Shown: in pieces, positions 49,288 to 58,864 of the stretch
Numbering within the stretch: position 1 is the first letter of the stretch
How the letters are laid out: each line of letters starts with the position of its first letter
Source: Rhodopseudomonas palustris
GTDB lineage: Bacteria; Pseudomonadota; Alphaproteobacteria; Rhizobiales; Xanthobacteraceae
Direction: 5' to 3'
NCBI RefSeq assembly: GCF_003226555.1
Contig: NZ_QKQS01000024.1
Location: 1 to 62,194 of the forward strand
DNA: 62,194 bases
The notes under the pieces: model-generated
The model's database searches: none
What the model was told of the DNA's origin: nothing
Seen by the model: the letters and a program-made list of their open reading frames with translations, nothing else
Position numbers and translations under genes: made by a program

Positions 49288-49653
49288 TCAGATCAGGCCG
49301 ACTTCCTGAAACTTCGCCGTGACGATGTCTTTGTCGAACGGCTTCATGATGTACTCGTTGGCGCCGGCGTGCAGCGCGCGCGCGATGTGCGCGACGTCGT
49401 TCTCGGTGGTGCAGAACACCACCTTGGGCGCGTCGCCGCCCGGCATCCGGCGCAGATTGCGCAAGAATTCGTAGCCGTCCATCACCGGCATGTTCCAATC
49501 GAGCAGGACCGCATCGGGCAGCCCGTGCTTGCAGGCTTCGAGCGCCTTCTCGCCGTCTTCGGCTTCGACGATTTCGAAGTCGAGGCCTTCGAGGATGCGG
49601 CGCGCGACCTTACGGATGACGCTCGAATCGTCGACTACCAGACATGTCTTCAT
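49288..49653 (-). CDS. cheY: CheY-like single-domain response regulator
   Basis: 121 aa receiver: KTCLVVDDSSVIRKVARRIL with the acidic pair, phosphoacceptor Asp in AVLLDWNMPVMDGYEF, Thr in VFCTTEND and Lys in YIMKPFDK. It carries the CheA signal to the flagellar switch. Lies between cheW and cheB. Confidence 0.93.
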   Translation of the reverse strand: MKTCLVVDDSSVIRKVARRILEGLDFEIVEAEDGEKALEACKHGLPDAVLLDWNMPVMDGYEFLRNLRRMPGGDAPKVVFCTTENDVAHIARALHAGANEYIMKPFDKDIVTAKFQEVGLI

Positions 49654-49720
49654 TTTCTGCCTCTGTCAGTTCGCGCCCGGATGGGCCGTTCGTGCGAATG
49701 CGCCGAGATCACCTCAGCCG

Positions 49721-50221
49721 TTATGCAGCCAATCGTTGGGTTGCGATTTCGAGGACTTTGTCGACGTCGAGGACGACCATGAGCTGTCCGTCGAGGCGGT
49801 GGACGCCGTTGGCGAAGGAGGCCATGCGGGGGTCGAGGTTGACCGGGTTGGTCTCGCGACCCTCGTCCGGCAGGGTCAGCACCTCGCCGATGGAGTCGAT
49901 CAGAAGGCCGTAGGATTCGCCGCGCAGATCGACGCCCATCGCCATCGGCGGCTTGCCGTCGTCGTTCTTGGGCAGCCCGAGACGGGCCCGCATGTCGATC
50001 GCGGTGACGATCCGGCCGCGCAGGTTCAGAACGCCGGCGACGTCGTCCGGCGCCAGCGGCACCCGGGTCAGCCGCTCCGGCATGAACACGTCCTGCACCC
50101 GGCTGATCGGCAGTCCAAATAACTGGCCGCCAATCATCGCGGTAGCGAACTGGGTGGTGTTGCCGCTGATCGTGTCGACGGTCCGGGTCATCGCGGGGGT
50201 GTCTTTCCTGGTCTCGCTCAT
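49721..50221 (-). CDS. cheW: Chemotaxis coupling protein CheW
   Basis: 166 aa, single CheW domain (FATAMIGGQLFGLPISRVQD, VLNLRGRIVTAIDMRARLGL) that bridges receptors and CheA. It has a short N-terminal extension. The ATG overlaps the cheA stop (ATGA). Confidence 0.94.
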   Translation of the reverse strand: MSETRKDTPAMTRTVDTISGNTTQFATAMIGGQLFGLPISRVQDVFMPERLTRVPLAPDDVAGVLNLRGRIVTAIDMRARLGLPKNDDGKPPMAMGVDLRGESYGLLIDSIGEVLTLPDEGRETNPVNLDPRMASFANGVHRLDGQLMVVLDVDKVLEIATQRLAA

Positions 50222-53016
50222 GCCGCCTGCTCCACCAGAACTTCGGGCGTCGCGTGCATCGTGGTCTGCTCCTTCAGCGCCGCGATCAGGCCGGGACGGT
50301 CGAATTTGGCGATGTAGTCGGTCAGACCGGCCTGACGGCCGCGCTCGATCGCCGCCGGCGACACCAGCGACGACAGCGCGATCACCGGCAGGTTCGACAT
50401 CTTGGTGTCGCCCCGGATCGCCTCGGCGAACTCGAAGCCGTTCATCTCCGGCATCTCGATATCGGTCAGGATCACGTCGAACTGCGCGCCCGAGCGCAGC
50501 ACGGCCAAGCCCTCGACCGCCGAGGTCGCGACCCGCACCTTGTAGCCCGCAGCCTTCAGCACCGGGCCCAGCATGTTGCGGAAGAACGCACTGTCGTCGA
50601 CCAGCAGCACCGAGCGCGTGGTCAGCGTCTGCCGCATCTCCTTGCGTGCCAGCCAGTCGGAGAACGCCATCGGGAGGAAGTGCGCGACGTCGATCACTTC
50701 GGTGGCCTGGCCCTTGATCACCGCAGAGCCGAGAATGCCCTCACGGCTGGAGCCGACCTGGATGTGCAGATGCTCCTCGACGATGTCGACGATCTCGTCG
50801 ACGACGAGGCCCATCGAACGGTCCTCGTCGGCGAACACCAGGATCGGCTGCACGCCGCTCGACGCCACAGCGACGCCTTCCATCAGCACCAAGGGCATCA
50901 GCTGGTCGCGGTACTGCACCATGTAGCGGCCGTTCGACATCTCGATCTTGTCGGAGGCGATCTCTTCCAGCCGCGTCACCAGCGACAGCGGCACCGCCTT
51001 GGGCTGGCTCGAGCCGGCGCGGAACACCAAGAGCGAGGTGAGCTGTTCGGCCGAGGCGTTGCGGCTCGCCGCCGCCTGATCGGAGATGTCGTGCTGCGCC
51101 GACACCGCGGTGCCGAGCGCCTGCGCGATCCCGTTCGGATCGACGATCATGATCACCGCGCCGTCGCCCAGGATGGTGTTGCCCGAGAACATCCCGATGT
51201 GACGCAGCTTGGTCGACATCGGCTTGACGACGATTTCTTCGGTGTGGAACACGCCGTCCACCACGATGCCGAAGGTCTGGCTGCCGACCTGCGTCACCAC
51301 GATGAAGCCGTTCTCCGGCTCGGTCGAACCGGTGCCGTCGTCGATGTGCAGCAGCTTCTTCAGGTGCATCAGCGGCAGCAGCTTGTCGCGCAATCTGAGC
51401 ACCGGGGTGTCCTTGATCCGCTCGATGCGGTGCTCGGAATTGGCCCGCGCCCGCACCAGCTCGACCACCGCCAGCTGCGGGATCGCGAACCGGTCGCCGC
51501 CGGCTTCCACGATCAGCGCCGACACGATCGCCAGCGTCAGCGGGATCTTGATCGTCACGCTGGAGCCTTCGCCGGCCACCGACTTGATCTCGATGGTGCC
51601 GCCGATCTGGTCGATATTGGTCCGCACCACGTCCATGCCGACGCCGCGGCCGGACACGCTGGTGACGGCGGCGGCGGTCGAGAACCCGGGCGCGAAGATG
51701 AACTTGTGGATCTGCGCCTCGGTCATCTTCTCGAGCTCGGCCTCGGTGGCCAGCCCGTTGGCCAAGGCCTTGGCCTTGATCTTCTCGGTGTCGAGACCGC
51801 GGCCGTTGTCGGCGATGCAGATCACGATGTGGCCGCCCTCGTGATAGGCGCTCAATCGGATCGTGCCCTGCTCGGGCTTGCCGTTCCGGACCCGCTCCTC
51901 CGGCCGCTCCAGGCCGTGGTCGGCGGAGTTGCGGACCATGTGGGTCAGCGGATCCTTGATCAGGTCGAGCACCTGGCGGTCGAGCTCGGTGTCGGCACCG
52001 TGCATCTCCAGCTCGATATGCTTGCCGAGTTCGGACGCCAGATCGCGCACGATCCGGGGCAGCTTCTGCCAGGCGTTGCCGATCGGCTGCATCCGGGTCT
52101 TCATCACCCCGTCCTGCAGCTCGGCCGTCACCGTCGACAGCCGCTGCAGCGGCACCTTGAACTCGTTGTCCTCGTGGCGCCGGCTGATCTCCAAGAGCTG
52201 GTTGCGGGTCAGCACCAGCTCGGACACCATCGTCATCAGATGTTCGAGGGTGTCGACATTGACCCGGATCGACTGGTTGGCGACACCGCCGCCGGAGCCG
52301 CCTTCGGCCGCCCCTTCAGCTTCGCCGCCGGACTTCTTGGCCGCCGGCTTGGCGGCCTTCGGCTTGGCGGCCGGCTTCGCCTCGGCCGGCGCGGCTTCGG
52401 CCACCACGGGCGCTTCGTCCGCCGGCTGCAGCGGCGGCGAGGCCATCTCGGTCTCGGTCTCGCGGAAGGCGCGCTCCAGCTCGTCCAGCGACACTTCGCC
52501 CGGACGCAGCGGGCGTTCCAGCGTCTGCGGCACCAGGCTGCCTTCGGTCGAATTGGAATTGGCCGCCACCACCTCGGCAGGCGCCTCGGCTTCGGCCACG
52601 GCTTGCGGCGCCGCGCCGAGCTCGGCTGCGATCTCCTCCGCCGTGCGCATCGACAGCCGCTCCAGCTCCCCGATCAGGTCGCCGTCCTCGCCCTCCGGCT
52701 CGGCCTGGGTCGCTTCCAGCTGCGTGAGAATGTCCTTGATCCGGTCGATCGTGGTCAGGATCAGCGTCACCGCCTCGCCCGTCACCGGCATCCCGTCCCG
52801 GAATTTGCCCATCAGCGTCTCGGCCGCATGCGCAAGCGCCTCGAGACGCGGCAATCCTAGAAACCCGCAGGTCCCCTTGATGGTGTGAACAAGACGAAAA
52901 ATATTGTCCAATATCTTCGCGTTGTTCGGCTCCTGCTCGAACCGGACCAACTGGTTGTCGACCGTATCCAGGCTCTCGAAGGTCTCCGTCAGAAACTCAC
53001 GAAGAAGATCGTCCAT
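50218..53016 (-). CDS. cheA: Hybrid chemotaxis histidine kinase CheA with C-terminal receiver
   Basis: 932 aa, longer than classical CheA (about 650). Domains: Hpt with His44 (VHTIKGTCGFLG), an acidic/Ala-Lys-rich linker in place of a clear CheY-binding domain, dimerisation helices, HATPase (HMVRNSADHG, GRGVGMDVV), one CheW-like domain, a second CheW-like stretch (SLLVFRAGSSQPKAVPLSL onward) and a receiver (LLVDDSAFFRNM, ILTDIEMPEMNGFE). The receiver may act as a phosphate sink, as in other alphaproteobacterial CheA hybrids. First gene of the che operon. Confidence 0.95.
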   Translation of the reverse strand: MDDLLREFLTETFESLDTVDNQLVRFEQEPNNAKILDNIFRLVHTIKGTCGFLGLPRLEALAHAAETLMGKFRDGMPVTGEAVTLILTTIDRIKDILTQLEATQAEPEGEDGDLIGELERLSMRTAEEIAAELGAAPQAVAEAEAPAEVVAANSNSTEGSLVPQTLERPLRPGEVSLDELERAFRETETEMASPPLQPADEAPVVAEAAPAEAKPAAKPKAAKPAAKKSGGEAEGAAEGGSGGGVANQSIRVNVDTLEHLMTMVSELVLTRNQLLEISRRHEDNEFKVPLQRLSTVTAELQDGVMKTRMQPIGNAWQKLPRIVRDLASELGKHIELEMHGADTELDRQVLDLIKDPLTHMVRNSADHGLERPEERVRNGKPEQGTIRLSAYHEGGHIVICIADNGRGLDTEKIKAKALANGLATEAELEKMTEAQIHKFIFAPGFSTAAAVTSVSGRGVGMDVVRTNIDQIGGTIEIKSVAGEGSSVTIKIPLTLAIVSALIVEAGGDRFAIPQLAVVELVRARANSEHRIERIKDTPVLRLRDKLLPLMHLKKLLHIDDGTGSTEPENGFIVVTQVGSQTFGIVVDGVFHTEEIVVKPMSTKLRHIGMFSGNTILGDGAVIMIVDPNGIAQALGTAVSAQHDISDQAAASRNASAEQLTSLLVFRAGSSQPKAVPLSLVTRLEEIASDKIEMSNGRYMVQYRDQLMPLVLMEGVAVASSGVQPILVFADEDRSMGLVVDEIVDIVEEHLHIQVGSSREGILGSAVIKGQATEVIDVAHFLPMAFSDWLARKEMRQTLTTRSVLLVDDSAFFRNMLGPVLKAAGYKVRVATSAVEGLAVLRSGAQFDVILTDIEMPEMNGFEFAEAIRGDTKMSNLPVIALSSLVSPAAIERGRQAGLTDYIAKFDRPGLIAALKEQTTMHATPEVLVEQAA

Positions 53017-53323
53017 ACGCGTTACGCCTTTCGCCTGCAGCCGTGCCGACCGGATGGCCTTTCGCTCAAAGAGCGTAAATGACCTCCACTGCCAGACTTA
53101 TCTGCCCGCGGCCTACGCTCTCGTTAATTTTGGGCCACGTAGGAGTACGAAGTTTGCGGGCATGCCACCGTGGACAACCGCTCTTCGCACCCACCTCGCG
53201 TTGGACGACCACAGACATCCAGGCGCTACGGACGCGCCAAATCGAACACGGCTTCGCGCATTTTCCGCGTGGTAGACATTGTCTTCGGTGCCCGGCGGCG
53301 ACTGATCGGCGGCGACGGCGTCA
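53017..53323. other. 307-base region upstream of the che operon
   Basis: Lies between the cheA start and the stop of the response-regulator gene, both on the minus strand. It should contain the che promoter. I see no clear consensus promoter, CtrA site or terminator. Confidence 0.4.
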
Positions 53324-53827
53324 TCAGCCGTTGCGCTCGAAACGGGGCCCGCACACCTCGCCCCAGGAATGCACGATCGGCAGGCCGGCGACCGCACTAC
53401 GCAGATTGGCGAGCGAGATCCGGAGCGCGGCGAGATCGATCGGTTTGGGAAAGCTCTGCAGCAGCTCCATGCCGAGCGACTTGGCGAGATCGCGCGAAGC
53501 GCGGCGGTGCAGGGAGCTCATGCCACTGATGACGATCATCGGGCCTTCGTATTTGGCCCCCGCCATCGCCCGCATCACATCGGCGCCGTCGCCGTCCTCG
53601 AGCTTCAGATCCAGCGTGATGCAGTCGAAATGCTTGACCCGGAGCATCGCGATGCCTGCGGCGCAGGACGCCGCATGGGTCACCGCGTAGCCGGCCTTCT
53701 CGGCCGCGCCGGCGATCAGCATGCGCTGCGCGGCATCGTCGTCGACGATCAGGAGGTCGAGCAGGCCGAGCACTCTGTCGGTTTGCGGTTCGGCTTGCGC
53801 CCCGATGGGCCGTTGGTCGCTGCGCAT
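53324..53827 (-). CDS. Response regulator, single receiver with C-terminal extension
   Basis: 167 aa: receiver core DLLIVDDDAAQRMLIAGAAE, phosphoacceptor Asp in CITLDLKLEDGDGADVM, Ser in IVISGMS and Lys in SFPKPIDL, followed by about 35 residues without an output domain. No partner kinase is adjacent except cheA 0.3 kb upstream on the same strand. It may be a phosphate acceptor for CheA or for another kinase. Confidence 0.85.
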   Translation of the reverse strand: MRSDQRPIGAQAEPQTDRVLGLLDLLIVDDDAAQRMLIAGAAEKAGYAVTHAASCAAGIAMLRVKHFDCITLDLKLEDGDGADVMRAMAGAKYEGPMIVISGMSSLHRRASRDLAKSLGMELLQSFPKPIDLAALRISLANLRSAVAGLPIVHSWGEVCGPRFERNG

Positions 53828-54000
53828 CACTCGGCTCTCCCCGATCCTTCGATCGCCGAGCGGTAGCAGGACGGGTGCAACCACCGGTTAATACGATCTC
53901 CCGACAACCCGCGAGAACGCTGCCGCGTGCGCGGATGGTTGACACTGGCTTGAGCGGACCGGCGCAATTGTCTGAATCGCGCCGGCCGCTCGCAGACGGA

Positions 54001-56352
54001 TCAGGCCGACCAGCGCCAATCCCGCACTTCCGGCATGTCGTCGCCGTGCTCGCCGACATACAGCTTGTGCCGCTGGATCGTCGCCCAGTAACGCGCGGTG
54101 GCGGCGTCCCGCTGCTCGGCGAGCCGCGGAATCCGCAGGATGGCGTCCAGCGCCAGCCGATAGCGATCGAGATCGTTCAGCACCACCATGTCGAACGGCG
54201 TCGTGGTGGTGCCCTCCTCCTTGTAACCGCGGACATGGATGTTGGCGTGGTTATGGCGGCGGTAGGTCAGCCGGTGGATCAGCCACGGATAGCCATGGAA
54301 GGCGAAGATCACCGGCTTGTCGGTGGTGAACAGCTCGTCGAAGCGGCGATCGTCCATGCCGTGCGGATGCTCGGAGCTCGGCTGCAGCACCATCAGGTCG
54401 ACGACGTTGACGACGCGGATCTTGATATCCGGCACGTACTGCCGCAGCAGCGTCACCGCCGCAAGGGTCTCGACCGTCGGCACGTCGCCGGCGCAGGCCA
54501 TCACCACGTCGGGTTCGCCCTCGTCGCTGGCCCAATGCCAGATCCCGGCGCCCGCGGTGCAGTGACGGACGGCATCATCGATCCCGAGCCACTGCCATTC
54601 CGGCTGCTTGCCGGCGACGATCAGATTGACGTAGTTGCGGCTGCGCAGGCAGTGATCGGCCACCGACAGCAGGCAGTTGGCGTCCGGCGGCAGATAGATC
54701 CGCACCACATTCGATTTCTTGTTGGCGACGTGATCGATGAAGCCGGGATCCTGGTGCGAGAAGCCGTTGTGATCCTGGCGCCAGACGTGCGACGTCAATA
54801 GATAGTTCAGCGACGCGATCGGCTTCCGCCACGGAATCGTCGCGCACGCCTTCAACCATTTGGCGTGCTGATTGAACATCGAATCGACGATGTGGATGAA
54901 CGCCTCGTAACACGAGAAGAAGCCGTGGCGGCCGGTCAGCAGATAGCCTTCGAGCCAGCCCTGGCACAGATGCTCGCTGAGTACTTCCATCACCCGGCCG
55001 TCGGGGCCGAGATTGACGTCGACGTCCTCGATCGCCGCCATCCACTCCTTCGGCGACACCTGCAGCACCGCATCGAGCCGGTTCGACGCTGTTTCGTCCG
55101 GGCCGAACAGGCGGAAGTTCTGACTATCGAGGCTGTTCTTCATCACGTCGCGCAGGAAGGTGCCGAGCACCCGCGTGGCTTCGGCCTTGAGCGCGCCGGG
55201 CGCGGCCAGCGTCACCGCGTAGTCGTGGAAATCGGGCAGCGACAGCGGCTCCAGCAATTCGCCGCCATTGGCGTGCGGATTGCCGCTCATCCGGCGGCGG
55301 CCGGTCGGCGCCAGCGCCTGCAGTTCGTCGCGCAGCTTACCGGTCGAGTCGAACAGCTCCTCGGGGCGATAGCTGCGCATCCAGTCTTCGAGCAGCGTCA
55401 GATGTTCGGGGGTCTTGAAGTCGGCGATCGGCACTTGGTGCGCGCGCCAGGTGCCCTCCACCGGCTTGCCGTCGACCTCTTTGGGACCGGTCCAGCCCTT
55501 CGGCGTGCGCATCACGATCATCGGCCAGCGCGGCCGCTCGGTGGCGCCGTGGTGACGCGCCTTGTCCTGAATGGCTTTGATCTCGCCGAGCACGCGCTCC
55601 AAGGTCGCGGCCATCGTCTGGTGCACGACCGCCGGATCGTCGCCTTCGACGAAGTGAGGCTCATAACCGTAGCCGCGCATCAGATCGGTCAGTTCCTGCG
55701 GCGTGATCCGCGCCAGCACGGTGGGGTTGGCGATCTTGAAGCCGTTCAGATGCAAAATCGGCAGCACCGCGCCGTCACGCGCCGGATTGAGGAACTTGTT
55801 GGAGTGCCAGCTCGTCGCCAGCGCGCCGGTCTCGGCTTCGCCGTCGCCGACGACGCAGGCGACGATCAGGTTCGGATTGTCGAACGCCGCCCCATAGGCA
55901 TGCGCCAGCGAGTAGCCGAGTTCGCCGCCCTCGTGAATCGAGCCGGGCGTTTCCGGCGAGACGTGGCTCGGCACGCCGTGCGGCCAGGAGAACTGCCGGA
56001 ACAGCCGCTGCATGCCGTTGCGGCTGCGCTCGATCGCCGGATAGCGCTCGGTGTAGGTGCCCTCCAGATAAGCGTTGGCGACGATGCCCGGCCCGCCATG
56101 ACCAGGACCGATGATGTAGATCATGTCGAGATCGTGCGCGTTGATCAGGCGGTTGAGGTGCACGTAGAGCAGATTCAGACCGGGCGTCGTGCCCCAGTGT
56201 CCAAGCAGGCGCGGCTTGATGTGTTCGAGCTGCAGCTTCTGATCGAGCAGCGGATTGTCCTGCAGATAGATCTGTCCGACCGACAGATAGTTCGCGGCGC
56301 GCCAATAGGCGTCCATCTTCTGCAACAGATCATTGGACAATACGTCGGACAT
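54001..56352 (-). CDS. xfp: Xylulose-5-phosphate/fructose-6-phosphate phosphoketolase
   Basis: 783 aa thiamine-diphosphate enzyme, normal length. The family signature [20 protein letters not shown] is present with [20 protein letters not shown], and [10 protein letters not shown] is the ThDP-binding GDGE motif. It splits xylulose 5-phosphate or fructose 6-phosphate with phosphate to acetyl phosphate and a sugar phosphate. No phosphotransacetylase or acetate kinase gene is nearby. GGAG lies 6 bases before the third of three consecutive ATGs, so 56352 is preferred. Two perfect FixK/FNR boxes lie between it and the divergent BON gene. Confidence 0.95.
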   Translation of the reverse strand: MSDVLSNDLLQKMDAYWRAANYLSVGQIYLQDNPLLDQKLQLEHIKPRLLGHWGTTPGLNLLYVHLNRLINAHDLDMIYIIGPGHGGPGIVANAYLEGTYTERYPAIERSRNGMQRLFRQFSWPHGVPSHVSPETPGSIHEGGELGYSLAHAYGAAFDNPNLIVACVVGDGEAETGALATSWHSNKFLNPARDGAVLPILHLNGFKIANPTVLARITPQELTDLMRGYGYEPHFVEGDDPAVVHQTMAATLERVLGEIKAIQDKARHHGATERPRWPMIVMRTPKGWTGPKEVDGKPVEGTWRAHQVPIADFKTPEHLTLLEDWMRSYRPEELFDSTGKLRDELQALAPTGRRRMSGNPHANGGELLEPLSLPDFHDYAVTLAAPGALKAEATRVLGTFLRDVMKNSLDSQNFRLFGPDETASNRLDAVLQVSPKEWMAAIEDVDVNLGPDGRVMEVLSEHLCQGWLEGYLLTGRHGFFSCYEAFIHIVDSMFNQHAKWLKACATIPWRKPIASLNYLLTSHVWRQDHNGFSHQDPGFIDHVANKKSNVVRIYLPPDANCLLSVADHCLRSRNYVNLIVAGKQPEWQWLGIDDAVRHCTAGAGIWHWASDEGEPDVVMACAGDVPTVETLAAVTLLRQYVPDIKIRVVNVVDLMVLQPSSEHPHGMDDRRFDELFTTDKPVIFAFHGYPWLIHRLTYRRHNHANIHVRGYKEEGTTTTPFDMVVLNDLDRYRLALDAILRIPRLAEQRDAATARYWATIQRHKLYVGEHGDDMPEVRDWRWSA

Positions 56353-56615
56353 CATCATCTCCAGATTATCAGGCTGGTACGCGCCGGATCGGCGCAGGTG
56401 CAGGGCTTTGCCCGGCAGGCGGGTTCGCTTCCACGTCACACGGTGCGGCGCGCCCCCGCGCACGGCGATGATGGTCGCAAACAATGTCAGCTTTGCGTGA
56501 CATAGTCATGCGCGAACGCAACGCAATGTGAGCATTTCTGCAGCAAGCGACGCGCACGCATGTGTGACATGCATCGATATTGCAGCGTGCCACAGCGAAC
56601 GAAGCGGCACGATAT

Positions 56616-56629
56616 TTGATGCGGATCAA
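56616..56629. promoter_or_regulatory. FixK/FNR box 1, TTGATGCGGATCAA
   Basis: Perfect TTGAT-N4-ATCAA palindrome between divergent xfp and the BON gene; centre 33 bp from box 2. Nearer to xfp, so probably serves that gene. Confidence 0.85.
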
Positions 56630-56648
56630 TCGCGACGGTGTCTCGTTC

Positions 56649-56662
56649 TTGATTCTGATCAA
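56649..56662. promoter_or_regulatory. FixK/FNR box 2, TTGATTCTGATCAA
   Basis: Second perfect TTGAT-N4-ATCAA palindrome, 63 bases before the BON gene ATG, suitable for a class II site at about -41 of that promoter. Confidence 0.85.
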
Positions 56663-56725
56663 TGTGTTTGCAGCACGAGCAACCAAGATGCCGCGCGTCA
56701 GCGTAGCGGTACTCCTGAGGCCACA

Positions 56726-57376
56726 ATGTCCGAGTCCCAGCTTCGTCAAAACATCCTTGACGAGTTCGAATTCGACCCGAGCTTCAACAGCGGCCACATC
56801 AAGGTCGCTGTCGAAAGCGACAAGGTGATCCTCAGTGGTCACGTCATCAGCTACGCGGAGAGGGTGGCGGCGGTCACGGCGACGCGTCGCGTCAAAGGCG
56901 TTCACGCCATCGTCGATCACATCGAGGTCCGCTATCCGTTCAACCGGACCGCGGACGATCAGATCGCACAGCGTGCCTGCGATCTGCTGGATTGGAACGT
57001 GCTGGTTCCCGCCAGCGCGGTCGAGGTCCAGGTCGAGAACGGCTGGCTGACGCTGAGCGGCACGGTCGACTGGCATTTCGAACGTGCCGCCGCCGAGGAG
57101 GACGTCCGTAAGCTCGCCGGCGTGACCGGCGTCACCAACAACATCGTGATCAACAATCCGCTCGCCGATCATGCCTGCATCCGCGACAAGATCGAGTCGG
57201 CGCTGCGTCGCCACGCCGAGATCGGATCGAAGAGCATCCGCGTCACGGTGAAGAACGGCAACATCGTGATCCTGGAAGGCCGAGTCGACACCTGGGATGA
57301 GCGCCGCGCGGCGCAAAATGCCGCGTGGTCGACACCGGGCGTAGCAGCCGTCGATGACCGTCTGATGATCAACTGA
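56726..57376 (+). CDS. Triple BON domain protein
   Basis: 216 aa consisting of three BON domains, about residues 1-70, 75-145 and 150-216, each with the HIKVAVESDKVILSGHV or GWLTLSGTVDWHFER type core. BON proteins bind phospholipid or other surfaces and are often made under stress. No signal peptide, unlike OsmY. Start ATG 56726 with TGAGG upstream. The FixK boxes indicate low-oxygen induction together with phosphoketolase. Confidence 0.88.
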   Translation: MSESQLRQNILDEFEFDPSFNSGHIKVAVESDKVILSGHVISYAERVAAVTATRRVKGVHAIVDHIEVRYPFNRTADDQIAQRACDLLDWNVLVPASAVEVQVENGWLTLSGTVDWHFERAAAEEDVRKLAGVTGVTNNIVINNPLADHACIRDKIESALRRHAEIGSKSIRVTVKNGNIVILEGRVDTWDERRAAQNAAWSTPGVAAVDDRLMIN

Positions 57377-57421
57377 GTTTGGCGGCGCAGGGCCGAGCGC
57401 TTCGCCGATCCCGGCGCGGGA

Positions 57422-58861
57422 TCACGCGTCCTGCGCGGCGGCGCGCGGAGCGCTGCGCGGCGGCGCCACTTGCGCCTCGCGCACGATCGTCACCGTGCAG
57501 TCCGCTTCGCTAGCGACCTTGGCCGAGACGCTGCCGAGCAACGAGCGCAGCACCGAGCTGCGCCGCGCGCCGATCAGGATGTGGTCGACACGGCTCGCCT
57601 GGGCGAATTCGAGAATCGCCGACGCCGGATCGACCGCCTCGAGCACATGCACGGTGAGGCGGTCGTCTTCGAGCTTCAGCGGCTCGGCCCAATGCCTGAG
57701 CTGCACCAGCCGATCGACATGCTTGTTGTGGCCGTGTTCGTCGAGCGTGCGGTCGATGGTCATGCGGCCGAGCTTGAGCACGTTGAGGCAGGCGAGCCGC
57801 GCCGACGGCAACGTCGCGAGGATCCGCGAAGCAGTGACGCGGAGCGCCTCGTTCAATGCCGCAGAGCCCTCGGCGACATCGATCGCCACCGCCACGATCG
57901 GCGCCGACGCCAGATGCGCCGCCATCGATTCGACCGCGCGCGGCCGCGTCAGCTCCTTGTTGAAGCGGCGGCGCAGCACGGTGCGCAGCGGATCGTGCTT
58001 CAGCTTTTCCGAGCGCGTGGTCAGCTTCACTTCGGACGGATGGGTGAGGTCGAATACAAGCTGCGCCGCGGTCGGGTAGCGCCACGCCGGCTCGATCTCC
58101 AGACAGCGCAGCACGATCTCCTGCAGCCACGGCGGATAGTCGGGCCGCAGCTTGCGCGGCGGATGCGGATCGCGCCACAGCCGCCGGCGCATCCCGTACA
58201 TCGTCTCGGTCTCGCCGAACGGCCGCACGCCGGTGGTGAAGAAGTACAGCAGCACGCCGAGCGCAAACAGATCGCTGCGCGGCTCGTCACGGACGCCGAG
58301 CAGTCGCTCCGGCGCCATGTAGGGCGCGGTTCCGAACGGCAGCCGGAATTCCTCCTGCATCAGATCCGGCAGCTGATCGCTGCAGGCCAATCCCATGTCG
58401 AGCAGCACCGCTTCGCCGCTCTCGCGGAACATGATGTTGCTCGGCTTGATGTCATGGTGGATGACGTGCTGGCGATGCAGATCGGCGATCGCACCGGCGA
58501 TCTTGGCGGCGATCGCCACCGCCTCGTCGTAGGGCAGCGGCAGCTCCGGCAGCCGCGCCAAGAGCGGTTCGCCGGCAATGCGCTCCATCACGATGTAGGG
58601 ATGGCTGGAGAAGTCCTGCATCCCGATGAATTTCGGAACGTGCGGCCCCGACAGCCGCGGCATCAGCATCTGCTCCATCTCGAAGCTGACGATCGCCGCA
58701 GGGTCCTCGCCCTCGCCGATCCGCGGCGTCTTCATCACCATCGGCATCGGGTCGCCGTCGCGGCGCACCTTGAACAGCGTCGCCATGCCGCCGCGATGGA
58801 TCGCCTCCTCGATGATGAAGCCATCGAGCGCCGAGCCGGGCTCGAACGTGATCTGATCCAT
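57422..58861 (-). CDS. Serine/threonine protein kinase fused to a universal stress protein domain
   Basis: 479 aa. Kinase in residues 1-270: Gly-rich HRGGMATLFKV, VMKTP Lys, HHDIKPSN catalytic loop, DMG in place of DFG (LLDMGLAC), APE in YMAPERLL. A linker follows, and then a UspA domain from about 315 to 465 (APIVAVAIDVAEGSAALNEA, VDHILIGARRSSVLRSLLGS, VASEADCTVTIV), whose GxxxSxxxxxxxGS segment is the ATP-binding type. No transmembrane helix. It follows a metallophosphoesterase by 3 bases, suggesting an opposing kinase-phosphatase pair. Confidence 0.9.
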   Translation of the reverse strand: MDQITFEPGSALDGFIIEEAIHRGGMATLFKVRRDGDPMPMVMKTPRIGEGEDPAAIVSFEMEQMLMPRLSGPHVPKFIGMQDFSSHPYIVMERIAGEPLLARLPELPLPYDEAVAIAAKIAGAIADLHRQHVIHHDIKPSNIMFRESGEAVLLDMGLACSDQLPDLMQEEFRLPFGTAPYMAPERLLGVRDEPRSDLFALGVLLYFFTTGVRPFGETETMYGMRRRLWRDPHPPRKLRPDYPPWLQEIVLRCLEIEPAWRYPTAAQLVFDLTHPSEVKLTTRSEKLKHDPLRTVLRRRFNKELTRPRAVESMAAHLASAPIVAVAIDVAEGSAALNEALRVTASRILATLPSARLACLNVLKLGRMTIDRTLDEHGHNKHVDRLVQLRHWAEPLKLEDDRLTVHVLEAVDPASAILEFAQASRVDHILIGARRSSVLRSLLGSVSAKVASEADCTVTIVREAQVAPPRSAPRAAAQDA

Positions 58862-58864
58862 CGC

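Noticed and set aside
50254-52860. An 868-codon open frame antisense to cheA, and similar long antisense frames at 21505-22782, 23154-25196, 27516-29309 and 57470-59593
   Set aside because: They lie opposite clearly conserved genes in GC-rich DNA, where antisense frames stay open by codon bias. Their translations are low-complexity His/Arg/Gln-rich with no family motif.
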